5,765 nucleotides of DNA from Candidatus Omnitrophota bacterium (GTDB lineage Bacteria; Omnitrophota; Gorgyraeia; 2-01-FULL-45-10), in NCBI GenBank assembly GCA_028716065.1, contig JAQUQN010000072.1, forward strand, positions 1 through 5,765, written 5' to 3'. The translations under genes were made by a program, and so were the position numbers. Within the stretch, counting starts at the first letter, position 1. Each line of letters starts with the position of its first letter. The notes beneath the pieces were generated by a model. It made no database searches, was not told the DNA's origin, and saw only the letters and a list, made by a program, of their open reading frames with translations. Below are positions 1 to 5,685 of this stretch, in pieces.

Positions 1-1731
1 TTAATATCCGTTCTTTCTCAGATCTTGTATATTCGCGATCGTATCCGCCCCAATCTCACCTTTTTTGGCGGCATACTCCCATGCCCGGAGGGCCTTTCCG
101 TATTCTCTCTTCATGAAATAGGCATTGCCGAGGTTCACGATCGCGTTCACGTGGTCCGGCTCCAGCCGAAGCGCCAGGATGCAATTCTTTCTCGCTCTCT
201 CATAATCGCCCTTCTCATAATAGGCCACGGCCATGTTATTGTAGGCGCGGTAGTCCTCCTTTATCCCGATGGACTTCTTGAAATTCCCTATTGCGATATC
301 GTAAAGACCGACCCGATTATAGACGTTGGCCAGATTTATGTATCCCTCTACGAACTTTGGGCTTAACCGTATCCCCTCATGAAACTCTTTTATGGCCAGT
401 GCGTAATAGGATCTTGCGGTCTGGCCGCAGGCGGGGTCTTTCTCGGCCTCGCTCACGTAAGCCAGGCCGAGGTTATAATGAAACTTGGCGTTATCGGGAG
501 AACGCGCCACCTCTTTTCGGCAGAATACCAGCTCATTCCTCCATTCCATGTTCCTCGCTATGGTGAGGGCACCGTAAAATACGGCCAGCGCAATGAAGAT
601 AATGGTCACGACGGCACGGCCTGCGGAATTGGCACCGAATCTTTCACGCCGGTTAGCGAACATTATTCCGAGTAGGGCGGCATATCCTATAGATGGAAGA
701 TAAAGGAACCTTTCCGCCATGATGGCCTTGAAGGGGACGATATTATAGACCGGTATGAGGCAGACGAAAAACCACAGCATAAAGAAGGAGAACTCTTTCT
801 TTCTGCGAAATGAAAAATAAAGCACGGCCAGGACCGACAATATGATTGCCGCCAATAGAGTATCGGGGTCAAAGAGCGACTTCGATACATCCACGACATA
901 GCCCACGCGCAGGTTGAACGGCAGGATAAGGAGCCTCACGTATCCCGCCAGTGCCTTAAGCATGGTCAGAAAATTCGAACCCATGCTGCCGCCCCACCAC
1001 GCGTCTTTCTGAGAGATTTTCCCCAGCACCGAATACCTGGCCATCAGATAGAATAGGGCTATCAGAAAGAAAGGCGAGTAATGCTTTATATAATATTTCA
1101 GCCCTTTCTTGTCCGAATAGTGCATATCGTAGAGTATCAGTACCAGGGGCAGTACTATGGCCATCTCTTTCGACAGAAGGGCGAGGGCAAAGAATATCAA
1201 CGCGATGCCGTAGTTCGTGATCATCCCCGCGTCTTTCCTGCGTATATGGAATATAAAGGAGGAAAGAAAGAAGAAGAGGAACAATACATTCGACCTGCCC
1301 GATACCCACGTTACGGCTTCGGTCTGGACCGGATGGATGGCAAAGATCAAGGAGGCGGCGAAAGCGGCAAAGCCGTTACTTAAGATCAGGAACACCATGA
1401 TATAGACCAGCACGGCGTTGGCGATATGTATGATGGTATTCTCCACGTGATAGAAGCGCGCCGCCAGGCCCCAAAACCTGTAATCCATCGCGAAGCTGGC
1501 TATCGTGAGTGGCCTCCAAACATCCGTGGTAAGCCACTTGCTTGCCGCTGTCGTGTCACAGTTGGTGAAGAACGATTTTATGCTTTCAATATTTAACGTC
1601 TTTATCGCAGGGTTCTCTTCTATGAAGGAATGGTCGTCCCATATGAAACCGTTATTGAATGAATCACTGTAGACCAATAAAGTTATGGAGGCGAGAAGAA
1701 GAATGAATATGAGGTGCTCTTTTTTGGACAT
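1..1731 (-). CDS. TMTC-like GT-C membrane protein with C-terminal TPR repeats
   Basis: This 576-aa protein is complete, with its TAA stop at bases 1-3. Residues 1-22 form a first membrane helix. A lumenal/periplasmic-type loop with W31-D32-D33 follows, then about ten more hydrophobic segments to about residue 391 (for example 95-117, 148-163, 173-188, 219-232, 291-307, 315-335, 372-391). Conserved-looking blocks are RPLT (73-76), HPVQTEAVTWVSGR (133-146), SKE (187-189) and AERFLYLPS (339-347). This arrangement is known from TMTC-type GT-C proteins, whose eukaryotic members are O-mannosyltransferases using dolichyl-phosphate mannose. Residues 412-562 form about four TPR units; the first carries a short insertion near 429-440. 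Likely role: transfer of a lipid-linked sugar at the extracytoplasmic face, with the TPRs holding a partner or substrate. Donor and acceptor cannot be read from sequence. The gene starts 7 nt after the leuS stop with no clear Shine-Dalgarno, suggesting translational coupling. It could instead be a TPR membrane protein without enzymatic activity. Confidence 0.85.
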   Translation of the reverse strand: MSKKEHLIFILLLASITLLVYSDSFNNGFIWDDHSFIEENPAIKTLNIESIKSFFTNCDTTAASKWLTTDVWRPLTIASFAMDYRFWGLAARFYHVENTIIHIANAVLVYIMVFLILSNGFAAFAASLIFAIHPVQTEAVTWVSGRSNVLFLFFFLSSFIFHIRRKDAGMITNYGIALIFFALALLSKEMAIVLPLVLILYDMHYSDKKGLKYYIKHYSPFFLIALFYLMARYSVLGKISQKDAWWGGSMGSNFLTMLKALAGYVRLLILPFNLRVGYVVDVSKSLFDPDTLLAAIILSVLAVLYFSFRRKKEFSFFMLWFFVCLIPVYNIVPFKAIMAERFLYLPSIGYAALLGIMFANRRERFGANSAGRAVVTIIFIALAVFYGALTIARNMEWRNELVFCRKEVARSPDNAKFHYNLGLAYVSEAEKDPACGQTARSYYALAIKEFHEGIRLSPKFVEGYINLANVYNRVGLYDIAIGNFKKSIGIKEDYRAYNNMAVAYYEKGDYERARKNCILALRLEPDHVNAIVNLGNAYFMKREYGKALRAWEYAAKKGEIGADTIANIQDLRKNGY

Positions 1732-1738
1732 TAAAAGA

Positions 1739-4228
1739 TCATTTCACTACGATATTGACCAGTTTCCCCGGAACTATTATGAGGTCCTTTACGCTCTTAC
1801 CCTCTATGAAATTCTTTATTTTACCGTCCGCCAGGACAGATTCTTTTAGTTTATCGTCACTTACATCGAACGGCACGCTCACCCTGGACCTCACCTTGCC
1901 GTTCACCTGGATTATGATTGTGATCACGTCCCGGGCTATGGCCGACTTATCATACGAGGGCCATTCGACCCTGAATATGCTGTTCTTCTTTCCCAGGCGC
2001 TGCCAGAGCTCTTCGGCGATGTGCGGGACGAACGGCGACAATAGGATGACGACCGTCTCGATCGCATGGTTCAATATATCCTCCGGCACATCCCGGCCCG
2101 ACTCTATCCCGGCCATCGCTTCATAGGTCTCATTGACTAGTTCCATTATAGCGCTTATAGCAGTATTAAAATGGAAACCGCCCTCCAGGTCCTCCGTAAC
2201 CTTCTTTATCGTCTGATGCGTCTTCCGCTTCAAGTCTGTCGCTTGTTTTGTAATATTTCCCTGGTTTTGAGTTTTGAGTTTTGAGTTTTGAGTTTTTTCT
2301 ACCAGTCTCCACACCCGGCCCAGGAACCTGTATGAACCTTCTACGCCTCTATCGGACCATTCCGCGTCTTTCTCGGGCGGCCCTATGAAGAGCGTATAAA
2401 GCCTTACCGTATCGGCTCCGTATTTTTCTATCAGGATGTCGGGGCTCACTACATTGCCTTTCGATTTCGACATCTTGGCGCCGTCTTTTATTATCATACC
2501 CTGGGTAAAGAGCCTCTTGAACGGTTCGTCAAAACCTGTGGCTTTTATATCATGGAAAAATTTTGTGATGAATCTGGAATAGAGCAGGTGAAGGATGGCG
2601 TGTTCTATGCCCCCGATATATTGATCCACCGGCATCCATTTGTCAACCAGCCCTCTGTCAAACGCTTTATCGGTAAGATGCGGAGTGATATAGCGCAGAT
2701 AGTACCAGCTCGAATCGACGAATGTATCCATGGTATCCGTCTCTCTCGTCGCCTTCTTGCCGCATTTCGGACAAATCGTATTGACGAACTTTTCGGAATA
2801 TTTTAGTGGAGATTCCCCCGTTGGCCTGAATTCCACGTCCTCCGGCAGAAAGACCGGTAGGTCCTTGTCGGGAACTGCCACAGGTCCGCAGCTTTCGCAA
2901 TATACGATGGGTATCGGCGCACCCCAGTATCTTTGGCGCGATATCAGCCAATCCCGCAATTTATACTGGACCGTCCTCTTGCCCCATCCGTTCTCCTCGA
3001 AAAAGAGCCCTATCCTGGTAATGGCCTCATTGGAACTTATCCCGTTAAATTTTCCGGAATTGGCCATGACCCCTTCCTCGACAAAGGCCTCTTTCATGCC
3101 GGCGGCATCCAGGGATTGCCCGGGATCATCTATGACCACCCTTATGGGAAGTTTATACTTTTTGGCAAATTCGAAATCGCGCTGGTCATGGGCTGGAACA
3201 GCCATGATGGCTCCCGTGCCGTATTCCATCAATATATAATTGGATATCCATATGGGGATCTTTTCATTATTGGCGGGATTTATCACGTACCTGCCAGTGA
3301 AGACGCCTTCTTTTTCCACGTCCGTCTTGGCGCGGTTTATCCTGCTCTCATTACGCATCTTCCCTATCGCCTTTAGGACTGTTTTCTCATCCTTCGTACC
3401 GGCCGCCAGTTTCTCCGCCAGCGGATGTTCGGGGGCAAGCGCTATGAAAGTGGCGCCGTATATGGTATCGATCCTCGTCGTAAAACATTTCAAGGTATCC
3501 GGCAAACCGTCTATGCTAAAGTCTATCTCGACGCCTACGCTTCTTCCTATCCAGTTGGACTGCATCGTTTTCACGCGCTGGGGCCATTCATCCAATTTCA
3601 TCAGGTCGCTTAATAACCTCTCGGCGTAATCCGTTATCTTGAAGAACCACTGTTCCAGATCCTTCTGATTGACCTCTGTCTCGCACCTCTCGCAGGCGCC
3701 ATTCACGACCTGTTCGTTGGCAAGGACGGTCTTACAGGAAGGACACCAGTTGACGAAGGCCTTCTTCTTATAGGCAAGGCCTTTTTCATAAAGTTTCAGG
3801 AATATCCACTGTGTCCATTTGTAATAATCCGGAAGACACGAGGTGACTTCCCTGGACCAGTCGTACTCTACGCCCCATTGCCTGAGCTGGCGCTTCATGG
3901 TTTTGATATTATTGAGACTGGAGGTCTTCGGATGGACGCCGCTTTTTATGGCCGCGTTCTCGGCTGGCAGGCCGAACGCGTCCCAACCCATGGGCGCCAG
4001 CACGTTAAAACCGCGCATCATCTTGTAGCGGGCGACCACATCCCCTATGATGTAATTCCTTCCGTGCCCGACATGAAGCGCCGCGGACGGATACGGGAAC
4101 ATCATCAGGCAGTAGTACTTGTTATTGAAATTTTTCGTATCTACATTGAATAATTTCTTATCAAGCCAGAACTTCTGCCATTTCTTTTCGATTTCATCGA
4201 ATGGATAGAGTTTATCGTCTTCGCTCAT
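1739..4228 (-). CDS. leuS: Leucyl-tRNA synthetase
   Basis: This 829-aa cytoplasmic class I synthetase charges tRNA-Leu with leucine using ATP. The HIGH-type motif is HVGH (52-55), within [17 protein letters not shown] zinc ribbon has C162/C165 and C179/C182. The CP1 editing domain spans about 220-420, with [11 protein letters not shown] (251-261) and [18 protein letters not shown] (337-354), which clear mischarged t[15 protein letters not shown] (425-436) returns to the catalytic core. A second cysteine set is C444/C447 and C486/C489. KMSKS is at 585-589, and the anticodon-binding and C-terminal domains follow. It is somewhat shorter than the 860-aa E. coli enzyme: the large leucine-specific insertion before KMSKS is absent ([13 protein letters not shown] is contiguous). 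Residues 646-655 are encoded by a 7-bp tandem repeat. The ATG overlaps the nfo stop as ATGA, and AAGGGAAG directly before it is a good ribosome binding site. Confidence 0.98.
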   Translation of the reverse strand: MSEDDKLYPFDEIEKKWQKFWLDKKLFNVDTKNFNNKYYCLMMFPYPSAALHVGHGRNYIIGDVVARYKMMRGFNVLAPMGWDAFGLPAENAAIKSGVHPKTSSLNNIKTMKRQLRQWGVEYDWSREVTSCLPDYYKWTQWIFLKLYEKGLAYKKKAFVNWCPSCKTVLANEQVVNGACERCETEVNQKDLEQWFFKITDYAERLLSDLMKLDEWPQRVKTMQSNWIGRSVGVEIDFSIDGLPDTLKCFTTRIDTIYGATFIALAPEHPLAEKLAAGTKDEKTVLKAIGKMRNESRINRAKTDVEKEGVFTGRYVINPANNEKIPIWISNYILMEYGTGAIMAVPAHDQRDFEFAKKYKLPIRVVIDDPGQSLDAAGMKEAFVEEGVMANSGKFNGISSNEAITRIGLFFEENGWGKRTVQYKLRDWLISRQRYWGAPIPIVYCESCGPVAVPDKDLPVFLPEDVEFRPTGESPLKYSEKFVNTICPKCGKKATRETDTMDTFVDSSWYYLRYITPHLTDKAFDRGLVDKWMPVDQYIGGIEHAILHLLYSRFITKFFHDIKATGFDEPFKRLFTQGMIIKDGAKMSKSKGNVVSPDILIEKYGADTVRLYTLFIGPPEKDAEWSDRGVEGSYRFLGRVWRLVEKTQNSKLKTQNQGNITKQATDLKRKTHQTIKKVTEDLEGGFHFNTAISAIMELVNETYEAMAGIESGRDVPEDILNHAIETVVILLSPFVPHIAEELWQRLGKKNSIFRVEWPSYDKSAIARDVITIIIQVNGKVRSRVSVPFDVSDDKLKESVLADGKIKNFIEGKSVKDLIIVPGKLVNIVVK
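2265..2296 (-). repeat. Heptanucleotide tandem repeat inside leuS
   Basis: Four perfect copies of TTTTGAG (CTCAAAA on the coding strand) plus a 4-bp partial copy lie at 2265-2271, 2272-2278, 2279-2285, 2286-2292 and 2293-2296. They encode residues 646-655 ([10 protein letters not shown]) of LeuS, in a linker between the KMSKS-bearing core and the anticodon-binding domain. Three units equal seven codons, so only changes by multiples of three units keep the frame. The downstream frame is intact here. Confidence 0.95.
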
Positions 4229-5070
4229 CTTCCCTTATACATCCTTCTTGCTGTATTTACGCTCATCCTGTCATCATCCTCTTTTTCCTTCGGCGTCTCC
4301 ATGATGAAGGCGGCGTTCTTCAACTTTGGATGATTGATGATCCTGGCAAGGGCCGCCAGTCCTATCTTGCCTTTTCCCAAATATTCATGCCTGTCCACGT
4401 GTGAACTCAAGGGAGATTTAGAATCGTTGAAATGGACGACCTTTATGAGCTCAAGACCTATCAATTTATCAAATTCTTTTAACGTACTGTTCAGGCCTTC
4501 TGTTGTTTTAATGTCGTAACCCGCCTCGAAGACATGAGCCGTATCGAAACAGACATTCACGTTCTTTCGATCATTCAGGGCCTCGATGATACGGCCTATG
4601 TGCTCAAATTCATATCCTATCCATGAACCGGAACCGGCGGTTGTCTCTAGCAGTATATTCGTTTTTGGCCGGGCCTTCTCTATTATTTCGTTCAGGGCCG
4701 ATGAAAATCTCCCGATGCCTTTATCCTCGCCGCTTCCTACATGGCTTCCGAGGTGCGTCACGAAATATTCGGCCCCTAATAAGTCCGCCCGTTTTATATC
4801 TTCGATGTAGGCTTTTATCGATCTTTTATATAATTTATCGTCGGGCGTGGCCAGATTTATGATATATGGTATGTGCACTACGACCGGCCTTATATCGTAC
4901 TTCGCCTTTAAAGCCTTGAATTCCGAAACATCATCTTTATCGAGCTTTGCGGCCTGCCATCCTCGGGGATTACGGCTGAATATCTGGATGGTATCGCAGC
5001 CCGCGGCGTGGCCTCTTTCCAGCGCCTCATATATCTTTCCGGCTATCGATACGTGGATTCCTATACGCAT
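4225..5070 (-). CDS. nfo: Endonuclease IV (apurinic/apyrimidinic endonuclease)
   Basis: This 281-aa TIM-barrel enzyme cleaves DNA 5' to abasic sites and trims blocked 3' ends in base-excision repair, using three zinc ions. All nine metal ligands known from E. coli Nfo (285 aa) are present with a constant offset of three: H66 (VVHIPY), H106 (VTHLGSHVG), E142 (LLETTAGSG), D176 and H179 ([14 protein letters not shown]), H213 (VVHFNDSKS), D226 and H228 ([11 protein letters not shown]) and E258 (FIMETP). That constant offset, and the MRIGIHVS N-terminus, fix the start at 5070. The frame stays open upstream to 5304 only by reading through a repeat element and tRNA-Leu, so the longer start is rejected. 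No Shine-Dalgarno lies within 15 nt of the ATG. The leader is instead a copy of the tRNA-Leu 3' end, and the nearest GGAGG is about 25 nt upstream. The stop overlaps the leuS start by 4 bp. Confidence 0.97.
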   Translation of the reverse strand: MRIGIHVSIAGKIYEALERGHAAGCDTIQIFSRNPRGWQAAKLDKDDVSEFKALKAKYDIRPVVVHIPYIINLATPDDKLYKRSIKAYIEDIKRADLLGAEYFVTHLGSHVGSGEDKGIGRFSSALNEIIEKARPKTNILLETTAGSGSWIGYEFEHIGRIIEALNDRKNVNVCFDTAHVFEAGYDIKTTEGLNSTLKEFDKLIGLELIKVVHFNDSKSPLSSHVDRHEYLGKGKIGLAALARIINHPKLKNAAFIMETPKEKEDDDRMSVNTARRMYKGR

Positions 5071-5076
5071 AGAATT

Positions 5077-5096
5077 TGGTGCTGGAGGTGGGAGTC
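5077..5096 (-). repeat. Exact 20-bp copy of the tRNA-Leu 3' end in the nfo leader
   Basis: The plus-strand sequence TGGTGCTGGAGGTGGGAGTC at 5077-5096 is identical to 5225-5244. The latter is the CCA end, discriminator, 3' acceptor strand, 3' T-stem strand and last T-loop bases of tRNA-Leu(CAA). The copy ends 6 nt before the nfo ATG. Flanking bases differ on both sides. There is no matching 5' tRNA half, so it is a fragment and not a second tRNA gene. It could be an attachment-site type direct repeat or the remains of a tandem tRNA duplication. Confidence 0.93.
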
Positions 5097-5224
5097 CCCT
5101 CCGCTCGGCCGGAGGCCTCGCTCCGGGCCGGCCAAATTGCTGTCGTCCAGAGGACTTTTCCTCTCTATCGGTCGGCGCAATTTGGCTTCGACTCCCATCG
5201 AACCCTTTCGATAAGAAATAGCTA
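5097..5224 (-). repeat. GC-rich inverted-repeat element between the two tRNA-Leu 3' ends
   Basis: This 128-bp segment separates the intact tRNA-Leu from the 20-bp fragment. GACTCCCA at 5190-5197 is complementary to TGGGAGTC at 5089-5096 (8 bp). GCCAAATTGC at 5131-5140 pairs with GCAATTTGGC at 5177-5186 (10 bp). Inside that, AGAGGA (5149-5154) pairs with TCCTCT (5159-5164) around a 4-nt loop. Between the arms, CCTCCG (5098-5103) can pair with CGGAGG (5110-5115), in competition with CCGGAG (5109-5114) and CTCCGG (5121-5126). About 5098-5135 is far more GC-rich than the surrounding genes. TCGAACCC at 5198-5205 repeats tRNA-Leu T-arm bases 5243-5250. Long reading frames cross it, but their translations are Arg/Pro/Ser-rich and unlike the neighbouring proteins, so I treat it as non-coding. 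It may be a small mobile repeat or a structured leader RNA; I do not recognise a family. Confidence 0.7.
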
Positions 5225-5310
5225 TGGTGCTGGAGGTGGGAGTCGAACCCACAAGACCTTGCGGTCACCGGTTTTTGAGACCGGCGTGTAAGCCATTCCA
5301 CCACTCCAGC
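5225..5310 (-). tRNA. tRNA-Leu (anticodon CAA)
   Basis: This is a type II tRNA of 86 nt including an encoded CCA. The acceptor stem is GCTGGAG/CTCCAGC with discriminator A. The D-arm has a GTG/CAC stem and a loop containing GG. The anticodon stem CCGGT/ACCGG holds the 7-nt loop CTCAAAA, giving anticodon CAA after U33 for UUG codons. The long variable arm has GACC-GCAA-GGTC. The T-arm is GTGGG-TTCGACT-CCCAC. The long variable arm and discriminator A are leucine hallmarks. The last 20 nt are repeated just upstream of nfo. Confidence 0.97.
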
Positions 5311-5318
5311 GTCATCGT

Positions 5319-5356
5319 CCCTTTATCAGGTCGCGAAGCGACACATATGTAAAGGG
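5319..5356. repeat. Compound hairpin just upstream of tRNA-Leu
   Basis: CCCTTTA at 5319-5325 pairs with TAAAGGG at 5350-5356 (7 bp). It encloses a tight inner hairpin of GTCGC (5330-5334) with GCGAC (5338-5342) around a 3-nt loop. On the minus strand it ends 8 nt before the tRNA-Leu 5' end, so it may act as a processing or spacer structure. There is no T-tract to make it a terminator. Confidence 0.6.
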
Positions 5357-5366
5357 GTTAAGATAT

Positions 5367-5401
5367 CATAAGAGAAGGGGAAATATTCCCCTTCTCTTAT
5401 G
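5367..5401. repeat. Perfect 16-bp inverted repeat with 3-nt loop
   Basis: Bases 5367-5382 (starting CATAAGAGAAGGGG) are perfectly complementary to 5386-5401, leaving the 3-nt loop ATA at 5383-5385. This is the most stable hairpin in the window. Neither side is followed by a run of T on its own strand, so it is not a standard intrinsic terminator. It could be an RNase processing stem, a REP-like palindrome, or an atypical terminator or attenuator between the two tRNAs. Confidence 0.85.
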
Positions 5402-5428
5402 TAAAGTAACCTTATATGCTACTCCACA

Positions 5429-5443
5429 TTTCCTTTAAGGAAA
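5429..5443. repeat. Short palindrome TTTCCTTTAAGGAAA
   Basis: This is a 7-bp inverted repeat around one central base, followed directly by GGGG. As RNA it could form only a five-pair stem. It is close to the middle of the spacer, between the two larger AAGGGG hairpins. It could be a protein-binding palindrome or simply part of the repeated AAGGGG theme. Confidence 0.4.
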
Positions 5444-5494
5444 GGGGATACAGCGAGCACCCGCTGATATCGCTTATTGAAGTGCGAGTGTCAT

Positions 5495-5519
5495 AAGGGG
5501 AAAACCACGTTTTCCCCTT
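5495..5519. repeat. 11-bp hairpin related to the 16-bp hairpin
   Basis: AAGGGGAAAAC at 5495-5505 pairs perfectly with GTTTTCCCCTT at 5509-5519 around the loop CAC. The left arm is preceded by CAT, giving CATAAGGGGAA, which resembles the arm CATAAGAGAAGGGGAA of the 5367-5401 hairpin with five bases missing. The two may be diverged copies of one palindromic repeat. On either strand the tail lacks a convincing T-run. Confidence 0.75.
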
Positions 5520-5522
5520 TGA

Positions 5523-5556
5523 AAATTTTGCAGGCTACATTCTACCGGCAAAATTT
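5523..5556 (-). repeat. Inverted repeat directly after tRNA-Ala
   Basis: AAATTTTGC at 5523-5531 is complementary to GCAAAATTT at 5548-5556. Two further pairs follow across one mismatch (5533-5534 with 5545-5546). The outer base 5556 is the terminal A of the tRNA-Ala CCA, read on the minus strand. In the transcript the hairpin follows the mature 3' end immediately and ends in AAATTTTC. It may mark the tRNA 3' trailer for processing, or act as a weak terminator. Confidence 0.5.
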
Positions 5557-5629
5557 GGTGGAGCTGACGAGAATCGAACTCGTGACCTCACAATGCCATT
5601 GTGATGTGATCCCTCTTCACCACAGCCCC
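5556..5629 (-). tRNA. tRNA-Ala (anticodon GGC)
   Basis: This tRNA is 74 nt including an encoded CCA. Acceptor GGGGCTG/CAGCTCC contains the G3-U70 wobble pair that is the alanine identity element, and the discriminator is A. The D-arm is GTGA-AGAGGGA-TCAC. The anticodon arm is TCACA-ATGGCAT-TGTGA with anticodon GGC after U33, reading GCC and GCU. The T-arm is ACGAG-TTCGATT-CTCGT. It is the first gene after the consensus promoter. Confidence 0.97.
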
Positions 5630-5643
5630 ACTTATTTATGCTA

Positions 5644-5672
5644 ATTATAACAATAGGGATAGGAAATGTCAA
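5644..5672 (-). promoter_or_regulatory. Perfect-consensus sigma-70 promoter for tRNA-Ala
   Basis: On the minus strand TTGACA (5672-5667) is separated by exactly 17 bp from TATAAT (5649-5644). The expected start, about 7 nt downstream near 5637, gives a leader of about eight nucleotides before the tRNA-Ala 5' end at 5629. The match is ideal in both boxes and spacing, as suits strong stable-RNA expression. No GC-rich discriminator follows the -10 box, since the bases down to the tRNA are AT-rich. The promoter starts 13 bp after the upstream gene's stop codon. Confidence 0.93.
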
Positions 5673-5685
5673 TCGGCGAGGAGCC

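Larger units (their letters stand above)
5311..5555. other. 245-bp hairpin-rich spacer between tRNA-Ala and tRNA-Leu
   Basis: No coding region or recognisable RNA gene is visible here. The spacer holds several separate inverted repeats, the strongest entered individually, and six occurrences of AAGGGG or its complement (near 5352, 5376, 5388, 5442, 5496 and 5514). A weaker pairing is CAGCG (5451-5455) with CGCTG (5462-5466). No good promoter for tRNA-Leu is visible and no hairpin is followed by a T-tract. The sequence would therefore be transcribed as a folded spacer of a two-tRNA precursor if the tRNAs are co-transcribed. Confidence 0.6.

Noticed and set aside
2730..3376. Plus-strand frames of 169 and 147 aa opposite leuS
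   Set aside because: They are antisense to the conserved LeuS editing and catalytic domains. There are no motifs and no plausible promoter or ribosome binding context.
5077..5224. Second, degenerate tRNA gene
   Set aside because: Only the 3' end matches. No anticodon arm or 5' acceptor strand complementary to CTCCAGC is found at a suitable distance.
5061..5252. 63-aa minus-strand frame through the repeat element and tRNA end
   Set aside because: It overlaps the tRNA and the nfo start. Its composition reflects GC-rich repeat DNA, with no domain or ribosome binding site.
4847..5291. Plus-strand frames of 124 and 71 aa over nfo and tRNA-Leu
   Set aside because: They are antisense to well-supported genes, have no recognisable domains, and are interpreted as shadows.
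5071..5304. 78-residue N-terminal extension of nfo, starting inside tRNA-Leu
   Set aside because: The extension is a translation of tRNA-Leu and the inverted-repeat element. Endonuclease IV alignment puts the first residue at 5070.
5367..5401. Intrinsic terminator between tRNA-Ala and tRNA-Leu
   Set aside because: The stem is very strong, but neither strand has a T-run after it, so it was entered as an inverted repeat and not as a terminator.
5225..5629. CRISPR-like or phage attachment array from the repeated hairpins
   Set aside because: The palindromes differ in length and spacing, there are no uniform spacers, and no cas, integrase or phage genes are present.
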